A stretch of 64,000 nt of DNA from Sporobolomyces roseus (taxonomy: Eukaryota; Basidiomycota; Microbotryomycetes; Sporidiobolales; Sporidiobolaceae): the NCBI GenBank assembly GCA_016617785.1, contig JADILM010000001.1, positions 1,736,001 to 1,800,000 of the forward strand. Direction: 5' to 3'. Shown one piece after another: positions 1-15,395 of the stretch. Position 1 is the stretch's first letter. The number at the start of each line of letters is the position of its first letter. The notes under the pieces are model-generated. The model was not told the DNA's origin. It saw only the letters and a list, made by a program, of their open reading frames with translations, and did not search any database. The position numbers and the translations under genes were made by a program.

Positions 1-1421
1 TCTCGGTGATTTCTAGGTCAGTTCCGCTTGATTTCTTAATCTCCCCTTTCTCCCACTCACTCGCACTCGAGAATGAACAGGTCAAGTACTCATCAAGATC
101 TTAGCGAGTGGATTCAATCACCGAGATGTATTCCAACGTCAATCCCTCTACCCTGGAACAATCTTCTCCACTTCGTCTTCCCCCTCAATTCTCGGAGCCG
201 ATGCAGTCGGTCTCTTGATCTCTCCTTCCGATCACCCACTCCATAATAAGAGAGTCCTGATTGCCCCGGCAGAGAACTGGTTGGAATCCCCCTTGGGACC
301 GGATGTAAAAGGAAAACCTTTTGGGATTTTAGGAAGTGTTAAACAGACGGGGGGGAGGGGAACTTATGCTGAGTATATCGCGGTCGATGAGAAGGACCTC
401 GTCGAATGCCCGGGACATCTTGGGAATGAAGGAGCAGCTGCTGTACCGTTAGGAGCTCTCACGGCCTATCGGTAAGTTTTGACGATCTATCAGGGAGGAA
501 AGCTTGAAATGACGAGTGCTCGATGGTGTACAGTGCTGTGTTCACAAAGGCGAACGTCAAGAAGGGAGACAATGTATTGATCACTGGGATTGGAGGGGGA
601 GTTGCAATTTTAGCTTTACAACTTTGTGTCGCAGCGGGTACGCCCTTCTTCCTCTCTTTCGAATGCGGGTCAAGTCAGTCAGAGGAGACTCCAATACTGA
701 TGAGCACGACTATCATTGAGGATTGCAGGCGCCCAAGTTTGGGTCTCGTCTTCGTCTGAGGAAAAGATTAAGAAAGCTGTTGAATTGGGTGCGAAAGGTG
801 GTGTCAACTATAAAGATCGTTCGTCCCTACCTCTTCCAATTCACTTTCTATCTCGCACCGTGTCCTGACTCAAGAAAGCACGTCTACTGTAGCTTCGTGG
901 CCTAAAACTTTCGCTTCACTCCTACCCTCGTCTCGTCCGTATTTGGACGCAGTAATCGATTCAGGAGGAGGACCGATTGCGAGTCAAGTAGGTCGTATCA
1001 TCAAAGATGGAGGAGTCGTCTCTTGTTATGGTCAGACTAGTGGGAAACCTATCGAAATCAACATGGCTTTCATCCTCAAAAACGCCGAATTACGAGGTAC
1101 GTGATCTCCTCCTCCTTCCCTCTCTCGAGTGTTCGTAAGCTGACGAGAAAAGGATGGGATAGGTTCAACGATGGGTTCGAGACAGGAATTCTTTGAGGCG
1201 GTTAAATTCATCGGCGAACACAAGATTCAACCTGTTGTTGATACCGTCTTGACTGGATTGGATCAAGCGGAGAAAGGCTTCGAATTGTTGAAACAAGGTG
1301 GTCAGTTTGGAAAGGTGAGCTTCATTTCTGGACTTTTCGAGAGAGGGAACCGTTACTGATCGCGATTTGAGAGGAATAGGTCGTGATTACGATTGCGAAG
1401 GATGAGAAGAACAAGCTCTGA
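1..1421 (+). CDS. Zinc-type alcohol dehydrogenase-like / quinone oxidoreductase (MDR family), 5' end cut by the window
   Basis: Medium-chain dehydrogenase/reductase, probably reducing quinones or aldehydes with NAD(P)H; the substrate cannot be told from sequence. The visible N-terminal domain has the NHRD motif (near 110-122) and an ILGAD stretch. It is followed by a nucleotide-binding loop (VLITGIGGGVA, near 575-615) and the region ending in GGQFGKVVIT. Exons joined by frame: about 80-471, about 534-637, then 728 onward, about 893-1098, about 1164-1314 and 1379-1421. Each intron begins GT and ends AG. The stop TGA is at 1419-1421. Bases 1-79 look like an exon end plus an intron, so the start codon lies outside the window. 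The layout matches the fungal family that includes S. pombe C1773.06c (from memory). It is the most complete of three neighbouring MDR genes. Confidence 0.85.
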
Positions 1422-1820
1422 AGGACTGAGTCAAGGTTGTGTACATAGGAACGAAGACACGAAATCGGAAGTGACGCGAAGTATCTTTCCGATTCTGGGT
1501 TTGTAGCGTTTCTCTTGCTAGAGCTTCCCGCGCTGCGTCAATTGAATGAAAAGTATCTCGTGAGCTTGAGTAAGGAGTGGAAAGGCAGAGATCCTTGTGT
1601 TTGGCAGAACTCGCTGTGTGCGAAGAATTCTGGCGGCTGTGGGAAACTTCTCTTCTCTTCTTTCTCCTCTTCCTTCTCTTCCTCTCTCTTCCCTTCCTTC
1701 CTCTCACTTCCCTCTCGCCACTTCTCTCTACCTCGTTAGGCTTCTACTCTGTCTCTCTTCCCTTCTAGTCACGAGCTGACTCTCCCTCTCCCTCTTCCCC
1801 TCCTTTCTCTAGTCATCAAA
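1422..1820. other. Intergenic region with a CT-rich leader
   Basis: No gene is seen. The second half (about 1660-1810) is an almost unbroken C/T tract of TTCTCTTC-like units that runs up to the ATG at 1821. This looks like the promoter and 5' leader of the next gene; similar pyrimidine tracts precede several other starts in the window. Short open frames here are low-complexity translations of the tract. Confidence 0.6.
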
Positions 1821-3404
1821 ATGGAAAAGCTCTCTCACCTCTTCGAATCCAATGTCAAGATTTTCGAGGCTCCCAAAGTCTTCAAAGCTGCTCAATTCAC
1901 TAGTCCTGGTTCGAAACTCGAGATCAAGGAAGTTGAATGGATCAATCCTGGAGAAGGAGGTCAGTCGCACGAAATTTTTCACTCTCTCCGTTCACAAGCT
2001 GATCGGATATTGCGCTGTGCCACAGAGATTGTAGTTCGTGTTAACGCTGTCGGACTGCACTCGACGTAAGTAGAAAGTCACTTGAAGCGAGAAAGAGAGC
2101 TTTATTGAATCTGTTTTCACTTTCTTAACCCTTTTCTCGCACAGTGATCAAGTCGTCAAACATGGATTGCTCCCTCACCTCAAGTACCCCGTCACTCCTT
2201 GCTCGATGCTCACCGGCGAGGTCGTTCAGATTGGTACTGGAGTCAAACACTTCAAAATCGGTCATCAAGTCGTTGGTGAGCTCCAATTCTCTTCGCTTGC
2301 TTCTTCTTTCTCACCTTCACTAACGACGAGATGTCGGCTTGAGTGTAGGTGTTTGCACTCTTGGTGCGCTCGCCCAGTTTTGTCTCGTCAATGCCGATTA
2401 TGCCGTCGAGTTGAAGAAGAAGGAGGGAGTTACCCAGCAAAACTACGTCGAGTGCTTCGACGGAGGAAGAGTGTTGTGTCAGCTACGCCCTCTCTCACTC
2501 CCAATGTTCTCGGATACTGACGCTACCGTTGATAGCTGAACTTCGTCGCTTCGAGAAAGAACAAAAAGAGCTTTCGAGGGATGAGCTTCACCGTCGCAAC
2601 GACGCCAACGCTAGGCTCGGTTTCACTACTGAGCATGGAATCGACGTCGTCATTGGTGATGGGTGAGCTTCATTCTCCATTCCTCGATCCCTCTTCTCTC
2701 GACTGATCGAGTACTCTTCATTCGCAGAGGAGCTGCTCGTATCGCAGTTCAAGTTCTCAAAGCTACTTCGATTCATAAAGTTCAACGCATCATTGTCATC
2801 ACCTCGAACGATCGTTGGAATTCAGCGTTCTACGATGTCGAACCCAGTGAATTGCTTTTGACCTCTCACTCTGATTTGGGCGGAGCTTTGAAAGCGATTG
2901 GTGGAATTCGTTTCGCTATCGGTGAGCAACTCTCCCTCTGACCTCTATCTTCTTTGTGTGGGACTGACTCAGTGAGAGTGAGTAGCTGTCAATCAACCCG
3001 ACGATGCATTTGACCAAATTCTCGATGCTATGAGGTACTCGTCTGAACTCGTCGTTCTCGCTCCCAACCACGAAAACAAGCTTCACGTTCCTCTCGGTAT
3101 GCTCTACTCTCTCTCACCTACACTCTCTGAGTTCAAGCTGACCTCTTCGTTTTGCTTCGAATGAATAGCTCCCGTACTCGCTAAAGCTCTTTCGATTCGT
3201 GGCGCAATCTATCCCGACAAGATCGCTCTCGAACGCGTTATCGAACAAATCGATCGTCACTCGGTACACGTCTCGACGAACCGCTACAAGTTTGATCAAG
3301 ATGAAATCAACAGAGCTTGGGACGATTTGGAGATGAAGACTAAATTCGATCAACCCGTCGTTATCGTTTGTGAGACGATTCAAGCTCAAGAGGTTCACCA
3401 CTAG
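1821..3404 (+). CDS. Degenerate MDR-family (alcohol dehydrogenase-like) protein, paralog of the gene at 3830-5214
   Basis: The ATG at 1821 starts MEKLSHLFESN; the stop TAG is at 3402-3404. The order of elements is that of a medium-chain dehydrogenase: an N-terminal GroES-like part (EIVVRVNAVGLHSTDQ, then a LTGEVVQIGTGV segment), a middle region, a weak Rossmann region (GIDVVIGDGGAARIAVQVLK) and a C-terminal part ending near FDQPVVIVCET. At least seven exons are joined across GT-AG introns. The usual zinc-site GHE motif is replaced by a CSMLTGE stretch, and the middle region is charged (LRRFEKEQKELSRDEL). It may therefore have lost zinc-dependent catalysis. The nearest relative in the window is the convergent gene just downstream, with matching RY-F...AW...PVV blocks at the C-terminus. 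The exact exon end near 2470-2490 is uncertain. Confidence 0.72.
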
Positions 3405-3829
3405 GAAGTAGTAGCGCTTGTTTGATGAGCTGTGATGGAGTTCGAAGGGGTTTTGAGGGAGTTTGACGTTTGAAGGAGTTTGTACAGATTCAGTGAAAAA
3501 GATTAGTTCAATCAGTGATGGTTCTTCCCTGTCTGCCTGTCTATCGCGAGACTCAGAGAGACTAAGTGATCCAGCTAGCTACACCCAAGTCAAGTCAGAG
3601 GATGAGAGCGCGAGTAGAATGAAATTGGATCCCGAAAAGTGTCTTCTCGTTCGAGCTCAATCTCTCCTCCCTTGCTCTCGACACTACTCTCGCAGACTCT
3701 CACCCTCGAAACAGACAAGTAGGAAACAAGCGAACTGATGAGGTACATTTCTTCTTTTGTTTCGAAGTTCAAGCTAAGCTATTCTGTACAAATTTTCAAG
3801 CGATTCTTCCTTTTTCCCTTCCTCCTCCT
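3405..3829. other. Intergenic region between convergent MDR genes
   Basis: Shared 3' flank of two genes that end facing each other. No coding pattern, RNA gene or clear repeat is visible. Open frames on both strands here are short and lack splice-supported neighbours. Confidence 0.5.
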
Positions 3830-5214
3830 CTAGTGAGTAGCCTCAAATACGACAACAGGAGCTTCCCAACGCCTCTCCCTCTCCATGTGAGTCCAAGCAC
3901 TTTTGACTCCCTTCTCAGTGAAAGGGTAACGTTCAATCTCGAGTTTGAGTCCTTTCTCTTTTGAAGCTTTCATCGTTTCTTCCATTACTTGGGGAGAGGC
4001 GTAAGGAGAACCATTGAGACTGATTCCACGTTGAACGAGTTCGCCTGTGAGAAGGAGAAGGAGTCAGTGTGTGAGAACAGAGGGAGGGAGTGGTTGAAGA
4101 CGAACCGGTAGGAATGTGAAGAGCGCGTTCACTTGGGATGAGAAGAACGATACGAGCGTCGTCTTTGCAACCAGCGAAGAGATCTTCGATGTGTTTCTCA
4201 GGAGGATCGACACCTGTTGCGAAAAGAGAGACAGAGATCGAAGGCGTCAAAAAACAGAAAGCTGCAACAAGAGAGAGAAAGTCAGGACTCACAGATGACA
4301 GCACGAGCAGAACCCATCGAACGAAGAGATTTTCCGAGGTCATCTTTACCAACGAGAAGGAACTGTTCCTTTTGAAGACCATAGTCGGCGGGAGACGACT
4401 TTGAATCAGAAGTGCAGAGGGTGACCTTGTTGTGGTTGAACAACTTCTGGAAGACATTGATAGCGAGACGAGCGTAACCTCTATCACAAACAGGTAGGAG
4501 AGTGAGACTCCGAGGGAGAGGAAGCAGAGAGCAAGGAGAGAGCAAGAGAGAACGTAGCCTTCTCCATGAATGACTACGAGATCTTCCTTGTTGTAGACGT
4601 TGTTCTTGTACGAAGCGGCGAGTTTCGAGGTGTTGAATAAGAGGAGGCAAGCCTCAGCGGGATCGAGAGATTCCTCGAGCTTGACAAGTGAATTGACATC
4701 TGCCAAACAGAACTCTCCGAGTCCTCCGTTCCTGATTACAGCTAGATCGCGTCGAACCCTATCAGATCGCTCTTGTAGCTAGAGAATGATAAAGAGAGAC
4801 TCACCTCCTACTTTATCTCCAACTTTGAATTTTTCTTCCGATCCCTCACCAATCTCGAAGATCTCACCAGCAACTACCATTCCTGGGCAAACAGGGAATT
4901 TTTGTTGAGAGTCATCGATGAGGTTGTATTGAGAGATGAAATCACTGAGGTTGGGTCAAAGTGGGTGAGCGGGTTATAGACAAGATGATAAGAGATGGGA
5001 CGAGGGAACGAACGTCGAATTGATTCCGCAAGCAGCAACGTGGATGACGACCTCTGCAAGTAATAGGGAGAGTCAGCTATCAGCCACTTTGAGGAGAGGA
5101 GGGAGGTAACTCACGTCCAGCTTCGGGTTTGATCCATTTCGAACTCTCGATCGAGAGTTCAGATCCTTTGGACCTGAAGACAGCTTGAGAGAAGGTCTTT
5201 GGCGAGTCTTGCAT
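3830..5214 (-). CDS. MDR-family alcohol dehydrogenase-like protein, paralog of the gene at 1821-3404
   Basis: Read on the minus strand, the ATG at 5214 begins MQDSPKTFSQAVFRSKGSE; the stop is at 3830-3832 (ends VVVFEATH). The exons give an N-terminal GroES-like domain (EVVIHVAACGINSSDFISQ, then CPGMVVAGEIFEIGEG), a GGLGEFCLAD segment, a nucleotide-binding region (KEDLVVIHGEG, then YARLAINVFQKLFNH) and a C-terminal ERYPFTEKGVKSAW block. The GHE zinc-site motif is missing (GMVVAGE in its place), so zinc-dependent dehydrogenase activity is doubtful. The zinc-free quinone-oxidoreductase branch of the superfamily is a plausible home. It pairs with the gene at 1821-3404 in order and motifs, as an inverted duplicate. 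Confidence 0.75.
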
Positions 5215-5739
5215 GTTTGAAGGGAGGTCTGTCGTTGGTGGGGAGGGACAGAAGTGGGAAGTGAAGAGAAGGGAAGAGAGAGAGAAAGATGACTTCGATT
5301 CGTTTCCTCCTTAAGAGGATCGTGCACGCAATCATCGATTCGAGACATCTTCTACACGAATTATACCTGATCGACGAGTGAGCTGCTCTGACCGTGAAGA
5401 GGGTCATCCAGTATACGTGAAGCATACGAGTCGAAGTGTAAAACAGAAATCGAAAAATCCGGGTTTTTCGAATTCTCCCATCTCGCATGGCTGCTGACGA
5501 AGGCGACGAGGTGAGCTTGAGCATGGTGAGGCTGTGGGATGAGTTTTCCGATAACAATGAGATAAGAAAAGCAAAGGATGAGTACGAAATAAAGAAGGAG
5601 CGAAAGAAAGAACAAGAGAGAGAGAGATGAGGTGTAAAAAAAGAAAGGTCTAGCTTCTTGATCTAGGGGATTTTGAGAGTGGAGAGGGATGATACTGCTG
5701 ATAGGGTTCATAGGGTTGACGAGAGGGGAAAGGAGTGGT
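5215..5739. other. Intergenic region between two minus-strand genes
   Basis: Holds the promoter of the MDR gene ending at 3830 and the 3' flank of the epimerase. Two small open frames overlap here on the minus strand, but neither has a recognisable domain nor joins to neighbours through splice sites. A purine-rich AAGAAAGAGAGAG stretch lies near 5590-5630. Confidence 0.4.
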
Positions 5740-7459
5740 TTACTCTTCTTGGTTCTCGTATCCCTTAGGGTTCTTCCTGTTGACGTTTGAAGAGCGAAAA
5801 AGTCAGTACAGCATCGGCGAGGGTACAAGAGAGTGCAGCTTACGATTGCCAGTTCCATTGATCTCGGCACATCTCTTCGAGACTGTGAGTAGCCTTGAAG
5901 TTGATCTCCTTCTCGGCGAGAGTTGGGTCGGCGGTGAGCTCAGGAACGTCACCAAGTCTACGATTTTGGAGAGGAGACATCATCAGTACATCTGCTCACT
6001 GAAAGAAAGACTGCAGGAGAGTGAGAGAGCTTACCGACGACCGACAATCTCGAATTTGTAATCGAATCCAGAAGCCTTCTTCATTGCCTCTACCATGTTG
6101 AGTACCGACATTCCCTTACCCTTTCCGAGGTTGTAAGCCTTGTAGTGACCCTTGGTCTCTCCGAAACCGGCGAGACGTGAAGGTTTTTCAAAGATTTGAT
6201 CTTTAGGAAGAGCGGCGAGAGCATCGACGTGACCTTGTGCGAGATCCATGACTGCATGAGATCGGAACATTGTCAGTTGGGAGAAATGAGATAGACAGGA
6301 GAGGAGTAGGGCGAACCGTGAATGTAATCTCGTACGCAAGTTCCATCGGGAGTAGGGTAATCGTTTCCAAACACTTTCAATCCATCCTTTGCGAATTTTC
6401 CGACAGCCATCTGAGCGAGTAAAGGTACCAAGTTTCCAGGTTTTCCTCGAGGGTCTTCTCCAATCTCTCCCGACTCGTGAGCTCCAGCGGGGTTGAAGTA
6501 TCGGAGTGCGATCGTTCTCCATTTGTCGTTCGAGTCGCAGAGATCTTTCAAGATTTGTTCAGTCATAACCTTGGTTCGTCCGTAACACGATTCGGCTTGG
6601 AGAGGAGAGGTTTCAGCGATGGGGATGACGGGAGGAGCTCCGTAAACGGTAGCGGATGAAGAGTAAACCATGTTGTAAACTTGGTACTTCTCCATGACCT
6701 GTCGATATCCACTCTCTTTATCAGTACAGCTCAACAGGGTACGGGAGAAAGGGAGAGAAAACTGACAGCGAGAAGGTTGATAGTAGCGGTGATGTTGTTT
6801 TGGTAGTATTGAAGGGGTTTCTCTCCTGATTCTCCGACGGCCTTGTGAGCAGCGACGTGAATGACTCCCCAGATTCCACCCTTATCTTGGTAAGCCTTGA
6901 ATACGTTCTCAATGTCCTCCTTCAAAGTCAAATCTCCCTTGACAACATCGACATCGCAAGCCTTCTTCTCCTCTTCGGAAGCGTCGGAAGGAAGGGCATC
7001 AACTGCGAGTTTCGATACGCGCTTGAGAGCAGTAGGGAAAGAGTTGTGGAAGCTAAAAACGAGAGTTCTAGATTAGCATATTCGCGATACTTCGACAGGA
7101 GAGGGCGGAGCTCACTTGTCGATAGTGACAACCGAGTAACCACCAGAGAGCAACAGGCAAAGAGCAATGTGCGATCCTGTAGAGTCGAGAGCAGGAGTTT
7201 AGTAGCTATCCTTTCCGATCGAGAGCCCAACCAACATGTCAACCCAACTCGAGAGAGATGCGAGACTCACCAATGTATCCAGCAGCACCAGTTACGAGAA
7301 TGTTCTTGCGAGGAGAAGCTGTACACGTAGAGGCGAGGGAGATTAGCGAGAGAAGATTGAAGGAATCGAATGAGGAAGGAAGGGAGAAGCAGTCAAGGGC
7401 AGCGTGAACAGCCGCTCGAGCCCTCGTGTAGCCGAGAGACGCGTAGACTTACAGGACAT
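5740..7459 (-). CDS. GALE: UDP-glucose 4-epimerase (GalE type)
   Basis: Interconverts UDP-galactose and UDP-glucose in the Leloir pathway using tightly bound NAD; cytosolic. The ATG at 7459 opens a very short first exon (two codons plus one base) spliced to [19 protein letters not shown]. The GxxGxxG NAD-binding loop is at residues about 11-17. Further on come SSSATVYG, the catalytic YGRTK (YxxxK), an RYFNPAGAH block, the [13 protein letters not shown] substrate-site motif and a C-terminal NPKGYE tail before the TAA at 5740-5742. The protein is about 370-380 residues, the size of a stand-alone epimerase. The aldose-1-epimerase domain fused to Gal10 in ascomycete yeasts is absent. No other GAL genes are in the window. 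Confidence 0.95.
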
Positions 7460-7690
7460 GATTCGAGCGAGATGTAAGGTGTGGAGAGACAAGTGAGAAG
7501 GCAGGAACGATTTTTCGAACCACGAGTGCGTTTCGCGGAGAAACCGGAATTCCACTCCTCTCGCATTCTCAGTGTTTGTAGAAACGTAGAGGTTGTGATT
7601 TTTTGGGCACGACTAGGGAAAGAATACTAAACACAAGTAGGGTGAAAAACGACGAAGCTAATATTGCCCATTTTCTCCATTCAATTCCAT

Positions 7691-10197
7691 CTATAGGGCT
7701 TTCAAACTCTCAGCAGTAGCTTCTCGTTCAGCGACCTATAATAGTGAAAGTCGAGTCAGTGGTTGCGAGAGTAAACGAAGGAAAGGAGAGGAAGATACTT
7801 ACCTCGAGAGCGAGTTTGACCTCCAAGTGATTCCGGGCAGCCTTGAGCCAATCCTTCGCGAGAGCTTTAGGCCATCCTGTACCAGAGAGATAGATCATCA
7901 GTATTCGATCACAAATCAAGGAAAGAAAGAAAGTGCGTACCCTTGAGAGAGTTTACTTCCCTCGCAGCCAAATCCAAATCCTTGTTGGCGAGCCAGAACT
8001 TGGCTCGCGCAATAGTCGAAACGACGTCCTCACCATCTGCCCAACCTTCCTTCTCGAACAATGCATGACTAGCGACATAACTCGTCAAGTAAGATAACAA
8101 TCCACCGTGTTGAGGGTAAAGGGAAACTTTTTTCAAAGCGGGAGCGACGGAATCGGTGAACCTTGCGGCGAGGGCGGGGAAAGAAGTGACTCCAGTAGAA
8201 GCGATCTCGGAGGGAACGGATTTGAGCGCGACGGAAATGAGGGAGTCGGAAGTCGAGGAGGAATCGGGAGAGGAAGAGAGCTTTTGCAGAGCCGAGAGTT
8301 CGTTCGAGAAGGGTTGTCCAGCTTCGATCTTGTGTTCGAGAGCTTTGACGGCAGTGAAGATCTTGCGGGCTCGAACTGCTTCGCCGAGAACCTACGAAGA
8401 CGACCAGCGAGTTGCGAGATCAGCTCGAGTCGTTGAAAAGGGAAAAGAGATGCAGCTATACTTACACCTTCGTTCTGCTTCGCAACCTTTTCGAGGGTTC
8501 GTACACCGGTCTCGAGTTCCTCCAACTTGGCGAGCCTTCCTCCACGTTCTTGCTCAACTCGAGTCTTGATCTCTTGAACCCATCGACGCTGCATCTCGAT
8601 ACCTTGAGCGACGACTTCCTCCTTGAGTCGTTGGTTGATTAACTCTTGTTGAGTAGCGAGTTCATGATCCAACTTGTCCTTGTAAGCCGAAACCAAGTTT
8701 TGTCGTTCACTATCGAACGCCTTCTTCCAATCCTCCTCTTGAGTGTCCATTCGCTCGACGAGTTCCTTCTCCTGCTTGAGTAACATTCCAGAGTACTTGC
8801 TCGCCTGTTCCTTCAATTGAGCCTGAAGTTTCTCCTCCTCTTGCTTTTTGATCGATTCTACCCTAGCCGCGAGACTCTTGATATCCTTTTGAGCGTCCGA
8901 GAGAACGTGGGTAGCACTTTCTGAAGCGTAAGCATCGTTCTTCTCGACGTACTTGGCGAGGGAATCGATGGTCGAAGCGAGTTGACCTAACATGGGTTCG
9001 GAGCTAGTGACATCTTTGAGAGAAGGGGCGACGAGGGGAAGAGGAGCGGGAGGAGGAGTGGCGGGCTTGAGATCTCCTTTGAGAGCGGGAGGAGGTCGAG
9101 CGACTTCGTAACCGGGTGCGGGTTCGTGACCGATGGGGAGAGGGGGACCTTGGTAAACTTCGTTGTGAGCACGCTTGGGTGGAATGGGAGTAGCGTCGAG
9201 TTCACGAGGTCGTTGAGCGTATACAGGGAGGTTCGATTTGGGTTCGGGAAGGGAAGCGGCAGGGGCGTCGACCATTCGAGTTTCAGTTCGAGTGACGGGG
9301 ACAGCGGGTTTCGATGCAGCATCTGAAACTGCATCGGAAGCCTTCTTCGCTGAGGAGACGGCCTCGTTCTTGACGTTCTTTGCAGAAGAGACAGCTTCGT
9401 TCTTGACATCCTTTGCGGCGGAACCGAGGTTGTTGACTTTGTCCTCGACGACTGCGGCAGCTTTTTGACCAGCTTGCTTCATCTCTCCAGCACGAGCTTT
9501 CGCAGCTTCGACAGCAGCTGCAATCTTGTCCTTTGCGACTTCCTTGACGTTGTTTGCCTCGTTGGCGAACCTAGTCTTGACGTCCTCTGCTGCCTTCGAA
9601 GGATCCGCCTGAGATGCCTTCTTTTGTAAACTCCATCCCTCTGCCTTTGCCTTGGTCTCGGCATAACGAGTCAACTCGGTCTCCTTGCCTTTCGATAGAG
9701 GTTTCGCGCTGGCATCGGGAGCAGGGAGAGATCCAACTGCCCTCTTGATCTCGACGTCGTCTAATAAATCACCAATGTAATCTCCTCCTGGAACAGTTTC
9801 GACGAGGAAGTCGCGGTATCGAAGGGAGAAGTAACCGAGAGGTACTGATACACCGTAGAAAGCGAGAGTGAGGATGAGGAGAGGGGAGAGGATTCGGCGA
9901 GTGATCGACTTTTTGGCTCTGGGAGGAGGAGGGGGAGGAAGGGAAGAAGGACCGGCATTGGGCATAGGAAGGACATTTGACTTAGTTGGAACAGTTGCGT
10001 AACCCTATAGCAGTCGGCCAAGGTGAGTTGACTTTGATCAAGGGAAATGACGAGAGAAAACAGTTTGAGAGACTGACTTGACGCGCAGATTGACCTGTTC
10101 TAGCTACAAGGGTAGATCTAGTAGCTAAGGAAGGCCCTACTTGGTTCCTTGCGAGGGCATGCAGCCGTGTAGTCGTTGATGAAGTTGGACGGAGCAT
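7691..10197 (-). CDS. MIC60: MICOS complex subunit MIC60 (mitofilin)
   Basis: Core subunit of the mitochondrial contact site and cristae organising system, anchored in the inner membrane with its bulk in the intermembrane space. The ATG at 10197 begins an Arg/Thr/Ser-rich presequence (MLRPTSSTTTRLHALARNQ). After an intron comes GYATVPTKSN, a proline cluster, and one membrane segment (LSPLLILTLAFYGVSVPLGY). A long Ala/Lys/Glu-rich region and a strong coiled coil follow (KSLAARVESIKKQEEEK region), then a C-terminal mitofilin domain (DWLKAARNHLEVKLALEVAE) and the TAG at 7691-7693. About 700 residues, longer than yeast Mic60, mainly because of repetitive AKDVKNEAVSSAK units. It diverges from the phenol hydroxylase across 231 bp. 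Confidence 0.9.
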
Positions 10198-10428
10198 ATC
10201 GCTAAGATGAGGGAAAGCTGAATCGAGGTTAGCTTGAGGCGATACGGCTTTTAGCGAGAATAGGGCGTTTCTAGCACTTACGAAGAAGGATTGCCTTTAG
10301 GGAGGAATCGCTGAGGGAAGCCAATTTTCCCCTCCAAAATCGTCGGAAACTCATCTTCCCCTTTCTCTTCTCCTCTTCTCCCCACAGGTCCGACTCTTCT
10401 CTTCCTTCTTCATCTCCAACTCCACATA

Positions 10429-13450
<3,022 letters not shown>

Positions 13451-13669
13451 GGACGTCGGGAGAAATATTGCGAGTATCATATTTTAGGGTTGTTCGTAGT
13501 CAAGTGTAAAGTACAGCTGTTATATCGCTTTCATTCCCGCTAGATCATCCGCGGCGACGCTGCTGCACTCGATGGAAAAAACTGAGAAGAATTACAAAAG
13601 AAAGAAACCGTAAATTTCGTGAGATCTATAACCGAGCTCGCTTCATTTCCTCCCCCTCCTCTTCGCTCC

Positions 13670-15164
13670 CTACATCACACGATACTGACCATAACGAACG
13701 ACTTGGCGCAACGTGAGCATATGCTTCTCTAGCGAATGTTGAATATCGGGATTGTCGTAGTCGAAAGGAGGAGGAGGATGATCTTGACTTTCATCAGAAG
13801 GGAGAGCGTTGTGGGCAAAGTGAGTCGCTGTGATGACATTAGAGCGTACAGGCATTCGTGAATGAGCAGGTAGAGTATAGGGTTGGTGACGAGCTGAATG
13901 CCAATTGCTTATTGAACTTCCTCGTCCTCGATTGCTGACCCGATTCGCATTCGCATTCGGGACCGATGTAGCTGGAGTGGATCGGTGATACATGGTTGCT
14001 GTTCCTAGAGCTGAATGATGGCTGGGAGGGGGCCCGGAGGAATGATTGGATGGAGGAATTGGATGAGCATTTGCGAAGGGAGCAGTCTGATGAGAGCCGC
14101 TCAATCCATACGATCGAGAACTCGCCTCGGCGTTGAGAATAGGAAGCCACTGATACGCTGGGTCGTAGCCAGAGTTTGGATGTCGTTGAGTGGGGTGCTC
14201 TTGTCGATTGAAGTCGATCTGAGAGAAGGGATGATTCCTTGCGAAAGCAGGATCCGTTTGAGCAAGTTGTGGGAAGCGACTTGAGACGTTTGTATAAGGC
14301 AGGAGTGGATGAGAAGAAGTGTGAGGGTGAGGGTGAGGAGCGAGATTGGCGACAACTTGTTCGTTCGTTGCTGACAGCCCACGTTCAGAACCGGTTTTAC
14401 GCTGATTCTGAGCAACACAGTATCGAATCATTAGTCATTTGAGCTCAGGCGATTGAACGACGAACAGGAAACTCACGAGATAGGTGAACTTCTTTGAGCT
14501 CTTCCCCCAGATTCGATCGTTCTGGTCGAATCGACGGCCTGAACGATCGGGACAACCTAAATTCTGATGTTCCTTCAACGCACTGTATACGAGTAGAACG
14601 GTGTTCAGTCAGTACATTCGATAGGAAAGGTTCTGAGACACGAACTTGCTCTTCATCCGCAAACCAACTCATTTCGCAAATGCCACATCCGAAATCTCCA
14701 GCACTTGAATAGTGCGACAAGTTGTGTAGCTGATGGAAGTGAAAGTTCTATGATGTCGGGAAACGTCGTGGGTTATCTCGCCAGGAAGAAGCCGGCGAGG
14801 AGAAGTAGGACGAACCTCTGAAGAATGATCACATTTCCCGCAGAGCACGCCACAAGGAGCTTCCCCTATCGGATGCATATGTTGCTGTTCGTAGTGATTG
14901 ACGACGAGCTAGATGATCAGAGAAGAGGGTCAGTCTTGAACTGATGAATAGGAGAATAGAAAAGACTCCGCGAACACGCTTGAGATCATCATGCCATCCA
15001 CATCCAGCGTAGCTGCAGATCCATTGCCACGTGCCATCCTCTGCTATCCCCTCGTGAGCCATGTGTTGTTTCATTCCGGGAACGAGTCTATTACCGTTGT
15101 TAGGGATACGATGAGGAGCGCTTGTTTGAGGTCGAGATGCTTCTGCGTTCGAGTAGTGCGACAT
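13670..15164 (-). CDS. Zinc-finger protein of unassigned family, copy B
   Basis: The ATG at 15164 begins MSHYSNAEASRPQ; the stop TAG is at 13670-13672. Joined exons hold three cysteine/histidine units. First is a C2H2 finger with C-x4-C-x12-H-x4-H spacing (CSYAGC, then HYEQQH). Second is a looser CGKC...H unit. Third is a C2HC unit (CGICEMSW...HQNLGCP). A long Ser/Pro/His/Asn-rich region of about 250 residues follows, ending in LEKHMLTLRQVVRYGQYRVM. The upstream neighbour at 15396-16913 has the same finger order and the same tail signature, so the two are tandem duplicates. DNA or RNA binding is likely from the fingers, but no target or pathway can be named. Exon joins around 14500-14830 were chosen for frame and GT-AG signals. 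Confidence 0.72.
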
Positions 15165-15395
15165 CGCTGGTCACGAGAATTTGGATGCGATGGAACAGGG
15201 AGAAGAAGGAAGAGAAGGAGAGGAAGAAGGGAAAGAAAGGGGAGATTGATCACCGATCTCGCTCATGATGACGAAACACAGAAAGATCTTAACTGCTTAC
15301 AACGAAAAGAAAGCGTAAGAAAGCGTACCCTTCGCATACTGGAATTTTCTACTTCTCTATCACCAAAACCGTTCGTTCGTCTCCTTCTCCATCCT

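Noticed and set aside
5361..5870. Minus-strand frame between the MDR gene and the epimerase that could be a gene
   Set aside because: Most of it lies in the epimerase 3' part in another frame and in the intergenic region; it has no domain or splice support.
8156..8569. Plus-strand frames inside the MIC60 gene
   Set aside because: They are antisense shadows of a strong coiled-coil coding region with clear mitofilin motifs.
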